Source: a virus
IMG/VR virus record: IMGVR_UViG_3300009788_000081
Location: 1 to 33,205 of that record
Length of the DNA: 33,205 nt
Reading direction: 5' to 3' (one strand)
A program made the position numbers and the translations under genes. The notes beneath the pieces were generated by a model that saw only the letters and a list, made by a program, of their open reading frames with translations, searched no databases and was not told where the DNA came from. Positions 29,182 through 33,205 of the stretch are shown here, piece by piece. Numbering within the stretch: position 1 is the first letter of the stretch; each line of letters begins with the position of its first letter.

Positions 29182-29484
29182 ATGTCACCCTCAAAAGAAG
29201 TTAAGGCAAAAATCACTGATATTAAAGTAAATAAAGAAAAAGGCTTTGCTATAGTAGGGGTAGAAATTACAACAGGTACTAGAAAGTATCACAAGGCATT
29301 TCAAGTCAAATCTACTCAAAAAGTAACTTTCGATGACTTCAAATTAAAGTTAGTAGATATGGTCAAAGCGGATATAGAAAAGGAAAAGAATAGTATTGAT
29401 AATATGAAAGAATTAGAGAAACATAAAGGCATCCAGTTTAAATTAAAATTGGATACTAAAACCACTAAGGGGGTGAATAAATAA
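29182..29484 (+). CDS. Hypothetical protein upstream of a virion gene
   Basis: A 100-residue basic protein with a beta-strand start (VKAKITDIKVNKEKGFAIVG, VEITTGTRKYHKAFQV) and a helical end (KLKLVDMVKADIEKEKNSI). No family recognised. The strong leader motif of the next gene overlaps its last codons. Probably a minor structural or assembly protein by context. Confidence 0.5.
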   Translation: MSPSKEVKAKITDIKVNKEKGFAIVGVEITTGTRKYHKAFQVKSTQKVTFDDFKLKLVDMVKADIEKEKNSIDNMKELEKHKGIQFKLKLDTKTTKGVNK

Positions 29485-29487
29485 AAT
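29467..29487 (+). promoter_or_regulatory. Late-gene leader motif before the 188-residue gene
   Basis: AAGGGGGTGAATAAATAAAA and T lead into ATG 29488, nearly identical to the major capsid leader. Confidence 0.8.
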
Positions 29488-30054
29488 ATGGCAACATTTA
29501 CATGGAATTTACAAGGTGTAGCAGACACAGAATTAGAAGATACAGATAAACTTCAATTCGCAGGAGCAGCTTTTGATGATGCTGTCACTGTTTCTGAGTA
29601 TCAAGATTCAACTCACGTTGAAGCAGCAGGAGGTGCTGATGATTCAGATGGTAATACTCCAAACAATGTGAAATTTATTTCACAAGCTGGTGGAGGTGGA
29701 GGCGATTCACAAGCAGATTGGGGTGATGGTACAGAAGATATTGACGCAATTTTGGAAGCAGAATGTACTTTAGATATTCTATTCAATCATGGGTCATCAG
29801 TTATCACTGAAAATGCTATTTTCTTTGCTTACGATGGTACTACTCCAGCCACAGGTCCAACAGGAGTTACTTTCCAAGCATTTGAATTAGGAGATACTAA
29901 CTTCACAAATTGTGAAGGAAGTGGGTCAGCTTTAGACATAGAGGATGACACAACTGCTGAAGACCACCACTACTTTATTGGTGTATCAGCAAGTCCAGAT
30001 TCAGTAGGTCTAAAAACAGCATTTAAGATGCGTATTGAGTTGACTTACGCTTAA
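29488..30054 (+). CDS. Probable abundant virion protein (beta-rich, acidic)
   Basis: A 188-residue, acidic, strand-rich protein: MATFTWNLQGVADTELEDTD, a glycine-rich loop (ISQAGGGGGDSQADWGDG), and C-terminal VGLKTAFKMRIELTYA. Its leader is almost the same as that of the major capsid gene, so it is likely made in quantity, for example as a head decoration or a tail/fibre structural protein. No family recognised. Confidence 0.5.
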   Translation: MATFTWNLQGVADTELEDTDKLQFAGAAFDDAVTVSEYQDSTHVEAAGGADDSDGNTPNNVKFISQAGGGGGDSQADWGDGTEDIDAILEAECTLDILFNHGSSVITENAIFFAYDGTTPATGPTGVTFQAFELGDTNFTNCEGSGSALDIEDDTTAEDHHYFIGVSASPDSVGLKTAFKMRIELTYA

Positions 30055-30078
30055 AATCAGTATTATTAATTAAGGGAT

Positions 30079-30134
30079 GTTAAAATCACTTTTAACAACC
30101 GCTTAGTTGAATGAGGAAACTAATTTGACTAAGC
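30079..30134 (+). promoter_or_regulatory. Two hairpins between the virion gene and the 140-residue gene
   Basis: GTTAAAA-TCAC-TTTTAAC (30079-30096) is a perfect stem. GCTTAGT (30101-30107) pairs with ACTAAGC (30128-30134) around a loop holding ATGAGGA. They may end or stabilise the upstream message. An extended -10-like TGTTAAAAT overlaps the first stem. Confidence 0.4.
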
Positions 30135-30155
30135 AAAAGTATTTCGGAGGTATTT

Positions 30156-30578
30156 ATGAAAGTTAAAATAAATGTATTCAAAAATAAATGCAGATGGTTT
30201 GCGTCATTATCCAATGGTGAAAATGCAGTAGAAGGCAAAGATAAGTTTGAAGAAATTAAAGGTGAAATATCACCTTGGCAAAAGCTATTAGCATATATTG
30301 AAAAAAACAAGCTTACCATTACAGGTATGCAGATTAGAGCAGAAGGTAAAGTCTTTACTCTGCCCTCAACTGAGCCTAAATTTGGCGGCGAAGTCCCTTT
30401 AGGATATAAGTATTTCAGAAAAGCAGTAGCAGATATGATGTCTGACAATCCTAAAGATTTGCACTTAGCAGAGCTTTATATTTGCATACAAGCTATCTAC
30501 AAGAATTTCACAGTTAGCTTATGGGTTGATGAAAATAATAGTAAAAATTCTTGGGTTAGTGTAGAATTAAACAAATAA
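30156..30578 (+). CDS. Hypothetical protein
   Basis: A 140-residue protein with SD CGGAGG just upstream (30145-30150). N-terminal strands (KVKINVFKNKCRWFASLSNG), a middle region with LTITGMQIRAEGKVFTLPST, a helix (FRKAVADMMSDNPKDLHLAE) and a final strand (NSWVSVELNK). No family recognised. It stands between a virion gene and the tail fibre, so a structural or accessory fibre role is possible. Confidence 0.5.
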   Translation: MKVKINVFKNKCRWFASLSNGENAVEGKDKFEEIKGEISPWQKLLAYIEKNKLTITGMQIRAEGKVFTLPSTEPKFGGEVPLGYKYFRKAVADMMSDNPKDLHLAELYICIQAIYKNFTVSLWVDENNSKNSWVSVELNK

Positions 30579-30587
30579 ATTAAAAAC

Positions 30588-30691
30588 TGTTGGAGCTTTT
30601 GGCTACAATTCAAGATTTAATATAGAATTGCCTTATTTCTAAGGAAACCTATATTACTTCTGAGTTATAGTCTCCAACAAGGAGACTTTTT
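30588..30691 (+). promoter_or_regulatory. Attenuator-like structured leader of the tail fibre gene
   Basis: TGTTGGAG (30588-30595) pairs perfectly with CTCCAACA (30672-30679) and encloses three hairpins: CAATTC/GAATTG (30606-30611/30625-30630), CCTTA/TAAGG (30631-30635/30640-30644) and CTATA/TATAG (30649-30653/30666-30670). This forms a four-way junction. The same CTCC is also the 5' arm of the terminator at 30670-30691, so the two structures exclude each other. Confidence 0.65.
30670..30691 (+). terminator. Rho-independent terminator that overlaps the fibre gene SD
   Basis: GTCTCC (30670-30675), loop AACAA, GGAGAC (30681-30686) and TTTTT (30687-30691). AAGGAG (30679-30684), the only SD candidate for the ATG at 30699, lies in its 3' arm. 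It could end upstream transcription fully or be a regulated stop. Confidence 0.75.
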
Positions 30692-30698
30692 CATTTTA

Positions 30699-33205
30699 AT
30701 GAACAACACACATTCAATTGATTTTGAGCGAGATTTTTCTCAATGTAGTTATATTCTTGATAATGTCCCACTTTCTATTACTGCCGACATTTCTATTGAG
30801 ATGTGGGTTAAATTCGAGACACTGCCTTCTGTTGTTGGCTCTAGTAATTATTTATTATCTAAATACGCTGGTGATGTACGGTCTTATACTCTAGGTATTG
30901 ATGTAAATGATAAACTCTTTTTCATTGCTAGTGATGGTGGTGAAACTCCAATTTATACCTCAACAACTTCGACTGATGCTGTGGTTGGTTCGACTGGAGT
31001 GTGGATACACGTAGCGGTAACATGGGATGCTTCTGAGAAACTATCGGGAATAACTTTATACAAAAATGGTTCACCAATAGCTGTTACTGGTGGCAACAAT
31101 CAAACAACTACCATGATGGATAGCAATGTCCCTTTTGTTGTTGGTGGAATCGGTGACAATCCTCCTTTTTCAAATTATCCTGACGCTAAGATAAATAATG
31201 TAAGAGTTTTTTCAGATGTCCGTACCCCACAAGAAATTATAGACAATCGGTATCAAGTTCTTACTGGTACAGCTAATAACCTAGTTGGTAGCTGGTATGC
31301 TTCTGAAACCCATGATGATTTAGCAGGAAGCAATGACTTGACAGCTCTTGGCTCACCTGTATTTTCAACTGACACACCTTTTTGGACAGGAAGCCAAACA
31401 GTAACAGCTAAAGGTAGTATTCAAAGACAATTTGCTCAAACAATAACTGCAAAAGCTTCAATCAGAAAATCGTTCATACAAACTGTAGCTACTAAGGGAA
31501 GAATTCAAAAGCAGTTTATTCAAACTATCCAAGCTAAAGTTTCTATAAAGAAATTTGGGCAAAGTCAAACAATAACTGTCAAAGCTGCTATCCAAAAACA
31601 GTTTAGTCAAACTATAAATTCTAAAGCACGAATTGAAAAAGAATTTTCTCAAACTATTCAGGCTAAAGCTCGAATAACAATAACCTCCAGTCAGACAGTA
31701 ACAGCTAAAGGTAATATCTCAAAACCAGGAAATAGTACAAAACTAGCAAGAATTACAGGTCAAGATACTGCTGATAAATCTAAATTAGCAAGAATTCATG
31801 GACAGGATACAGATAACTCAGCTAGAAGTGCTGTAATCGCTGGTGAATATAGAATGATTGCCTATCCTTGGCAAAGAAAGACATGGTTTGAAGGTGCTAG
31901 GGCTTGGAGAGCATTATTTAATCCAACTGAATCAAGAATTGAATTTTGGTATTCAGATGATTACGCACAATCTTGGACAGAAAATACTAATGCAAGAATT
32001 ACAGATGCAGGAGTTTCAACAGACTTCTTTGTTAGAGATAAACCAACAATCCAAGTAGTAATTGCTTATTCAAATGGTCAAGACATTCTAATAAGGGAAA
32101 ATAGTGGCACTTATCCAGGCACAGCTTGGGCATGGGAAGCTGCTTCAACAATAACTTCAGGTGGGGCTAATGATAAATATATTTATCCTGCTTTAGCTTT
32201 ACTTAAAAATATTAAATGGCAGGTTTCTTATACTCACCACGATACTAATATTGCTGATTATTACTATATTGAATCTAGGAAATCTACAACTCCTAATCAA
32301 ACAGTTAATTGGGATGGCATAACAGTTTTAAGTAACAATACAAATGCTTCACCTAATTGTTTTTCATCCATTGGCAGAGTTGGTGTAGCTCAAGAAGATA
32401 CCTTGTGTGTTTGGGTAAGGGATGACGCTTTAGAATATAAAGAAGAAGATAATGGCTCTTGGGATGTTTCTGCTACTTCAATAGCAACAGTTTGTGGTTG
32501 TTATCCTGAATTTGGATTTGCTCTTGATAACTATACTGTATCAGGTGAAATTCATATAGTTTATGTTAAAGCTGATGGCACAATTTGTGAAAATGATTTT
32601 GTACATGACTCAGGATTACAAGGTGAAGAAGTTTTAGAAGCAACTCCAGGTGGTAGATTTCCAACTGTCGCAGAGCATTCAGAAGGCGAAGCTCATTACT
32701 TCTGGATTAGAGGCACTGACCTTTATACTTATCAAGAAGGTGTTGGTAAATCAATCGTACAAGGTGGGTTATCACGCTATGCTTCTTGGTTAAATGTAAA
32801 CCAAAATGCTTCATTTGAAGTCTTATTTGTAACTTGGCAAGAATTTGACACTATAAATTCTATATTTGTAGAAGGTCAATCCCAAGATGCTAGGGAAGCT
32901 CGGATACATGGTCAAGACACAGATACTAATGATAGGTTGGCTAGGATTACTGGTCAAGTAACTGACAACTCAGATAAGTTAGCAAGAATTCATGGGCAAG
33001 ACACAGACGCTTCAAGCAGAAACGCAAGGATTACTGGTAAAACATTTACTGGTGAAAGATTGGCAAGAATTCATGGTCAGGATACTGAAGTTGGTGAAAG
33101 AGAAGCACGGATTCATGGTGAGGCAGTAGGCACTTCTGATAAAAATGCAAGGATTACTGGTCAAGATACAGATAATTCAGGGCGAGAAGCTAGGATAACT
33201 GGTAA
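30699..33205 (+). CDS. Tail fibre with LamG-like, repeat and propeller-like domains (continues at 2-823)
   Basis: The frame from ATG 30699 is open to the right edge and continues across the overlap to TGA 821-823, giving 1068 residues. Order: LamG/concanavalin-like domain (about 8-205: ISIEMWVKFETLPS, VWIHVAVTWDASEKL, ITLYKNGSPI, AKINNVRVFSDVRTPQEI); eight 14-residue repeats of SQTI-x-AKA-x-I-x-K-x-F (about 228-345); two or three ARITGQDT repeats; a propeller-like domain (about 384-729) with a degenerate Asp-box, YSDDYAQSW; then the long array B. SD AAGGAG lies 14 bp upstream. It is most likely a receptor-binding fibre with a glycan-binding head. Confidence 0.85.
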   Translation, partial: MNNTHSIDFERDFSQCSYILDNVPLSITADISIEMWVKFETLPSVVGSSNYLLSKYAGDVRSYTLGIDVNDKLFFIASDGGETPIYTSTTSTDAVVGSTGVWIHVAVTWDASEKLSGITLYKNGSPIAVTGGNNQTTTMMDSNVPFVVGGIGDNPPFSNYPDAKINNVRVFSDVRTPQEIIDNRYQVLTGTANNLVGSWYASETHDDLAGSNDLTALGSPVFSTDTPFWTGSQTVTAKGSIQRQFAQTITAKASIRKSFIQTVATKGRIQKQFIQTIQAKVSIKKFGQSQTITVKAAIQKQFSQTINSKARIEKEFSQTIQAKARITITSSQTVTAKGNISKPGNSTKLARITGQDTADKSKLARIHGQDTDNSARSAVIAGEYRMIAYPWQRKTWFEGARAWRALFNPTESRIEFWYSDDYAQSWTENTNARITDAGVSTDFFVRDKPTIQVVIAYSNGQDILIRENSGTYPGTAWAWEAASTITSGGANDKYIYPALALLKNIKWQVSYTHHDTNIADYYYIESRKSTTPNQTVNWDGITVLSNNTNASPNCFSSIGRVGVAQEDTLCVWVRDDALEYKEEDNGSWDVSATSIATVCGCYPEFGFALDNYTVSGEIHIVYVKADGTICENDFVHDSGLQGEEVLEATPGGRFPTVAEHSEGEAHYFWIRGTDLYTYQEGVGKSIVQGGLSRYASWLNVNQNASFEVLFVTWQEFDTINSIFVEGQSQDAREARIHGQDTDTNDRLARITGQVTDNSDKLARIHGQDTDASSRNARITGKTFTGERLARIHGQDTEVGEREARIHGEAVGTSDKNARITGQDTDNSGREARITG
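31384..31738 (+). repeat. Fibre repeat array A (eight 42-bp units)
   Basis: Coding repeats of 14 residues (one has 15) of the form SQTIxAKAxIxKxF, for example SQTINSKARIEKEF. They share the ARI core and the period with array B, which suggests one ancestral repeat. Confidence 0.8.
32886..33205 (+). repeat. Fibre repeat array B (right-edge part)
   Basis: Seven to eight units of the ARI(T/H)GQDT repeat before the contig edge; the array continues at base 2 (after the 123-base overlap is counted once). Confidence 0.85.
33083..33205. repeat. Terminal overlap, right copy
   Basis: This is the second copy of the 123-base terminal overlap, identical to bases 1-123. If it is redundant, the unique genome is bases 1-33082. 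A real short direct terminal repeat on linear virion DNA is the alternative, but such ends are not normally placed inside a structural coding sequence. Confidence 0.9.

Noticed and set aside
30588-30679. tRNA-like element (7-bp acceptor-like stem plus A, 91 nt)
   Set aside because: The outer stem and length fit a type II tRNA, but there is no 5-bp/7-nt T-arm with TTC, no proper anticodon loop and no D-loop GG in position. The attenuator reading explains the pairing better.
31858-32058. 66-codon frame inside the tail fibre gene
   Set aside because: It is a shifted frame within a continuous, domain-bearing coding sequence and has no SD.
32886-33205. CRISPR-like direct repeats
   Set aside because: The repeats are in frame, translate to degenerate 14-residue units and have no unique spacers; they belong to the fibre protein.
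1-33205. Alternative genetic code (stop reassignment)
   Set aside because: Core genes end at TAA, TAG and TGA with tight ATGA overlaps, and none needs read-through to reach a normal length.
1-33205. Temperate prophage with integrase and attachment site
   Set aside because: No integrase, recombinase or excisionase motif and no att-like repeat by a tRNA was found; the direct repeats at 15453/16671 flank only an internal cassette.

Overview
The window looks like one essentially complete genome of a long-tailed (siphovirus-type) bacteriophage. Every gene I can support lies on the + strand. The first 123 bases (1-123) are repeated exactly as the last 123 (33083-33205). The open frame at the right edge continues in phase into the open frame at the left edge, so the molecule is most simply a circle, or a circularly permuted genome, of about 33,082 bp that was opened inside the tail-fibre gene. 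The DNA is AT-rich, uses the standard code (TAA, TAG and TGA all serve as stops), has sigma-70-like promoters (TTGACA/TATAAT, often with an extended -10) and clear Shine-Dalgarno sites. The morphogenesis genes follow the SPP1/Gram-positive siphophage order. The host cannot be named from the sequence.

Layout. 30699 through the junction to 823: one 1068-residue tail fibre (LamG-like head, two arrays of 14-residue repeats, propeller-like domain). 853-2749: head-tail adaptor, stopper, gp10-like neck protein and tail terminator, with a NUMOD3-like scrap. 2777-8350: Com-like zinc protein, major tail protein, chaperone pair with a probable -1 frameshift, tape measure, Dit and hub/Tal. 8350-11666: baseplate and fibre proteins and a holin-like protein. 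11667-13225: a largely non-coding control region with three promoters, a palindromic operator, a foldable leader upstream of a replication gene, and a probable ~210-nt structured RNA with its own promoter and terminator. 13226-15435: small early genes. 15453-16730: a cassette bounded by two ~60-bp direct repeats, carrying a split GT-C-type membrane glycosyltransferase and a 57-residue Acb2/Tad1-like candidate anti-defence protein. 16801-20189: nuclease, glycosyltransferase-methyltransferase fusion, HExxH protein and an SSB carrying a zinc finger. 20186-26403: packaging and head genes (TerS, TerL, portal, MuF, scaffold, major capsid). 26545-29138: a truncated HNH-type zinc protein and two GT4-type glycosyltransferases inserted between capsid and connector genes. 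29182-30578: a probable virion protein and hypotheticals, then an attenuator-like RNA in front of the tail fibre.

How it works together. TerS/TerL package DNA through the portal into a scaffolded HK97-type head. Adaptor, stopper and terminator join it to a tail built on the tape measure and ended by Dit, hub and several adhesive proteins. Four glycosyltransferase or glycan-modifying genes, together with a LamG/repeat fibre, suggest strong involvement with surface sugars, either changing the host envelope or decorating the virion. I found no recognisable endolysin, integrase, DNA polymerase or tRNA. The most unusual signals are RNA-level: the orphan structured RNA at 12945-13156, the terminator/anti-terminator before the tail fibre, the SD-masking switch before the nuclease, and a shared leader motif on structural genes.
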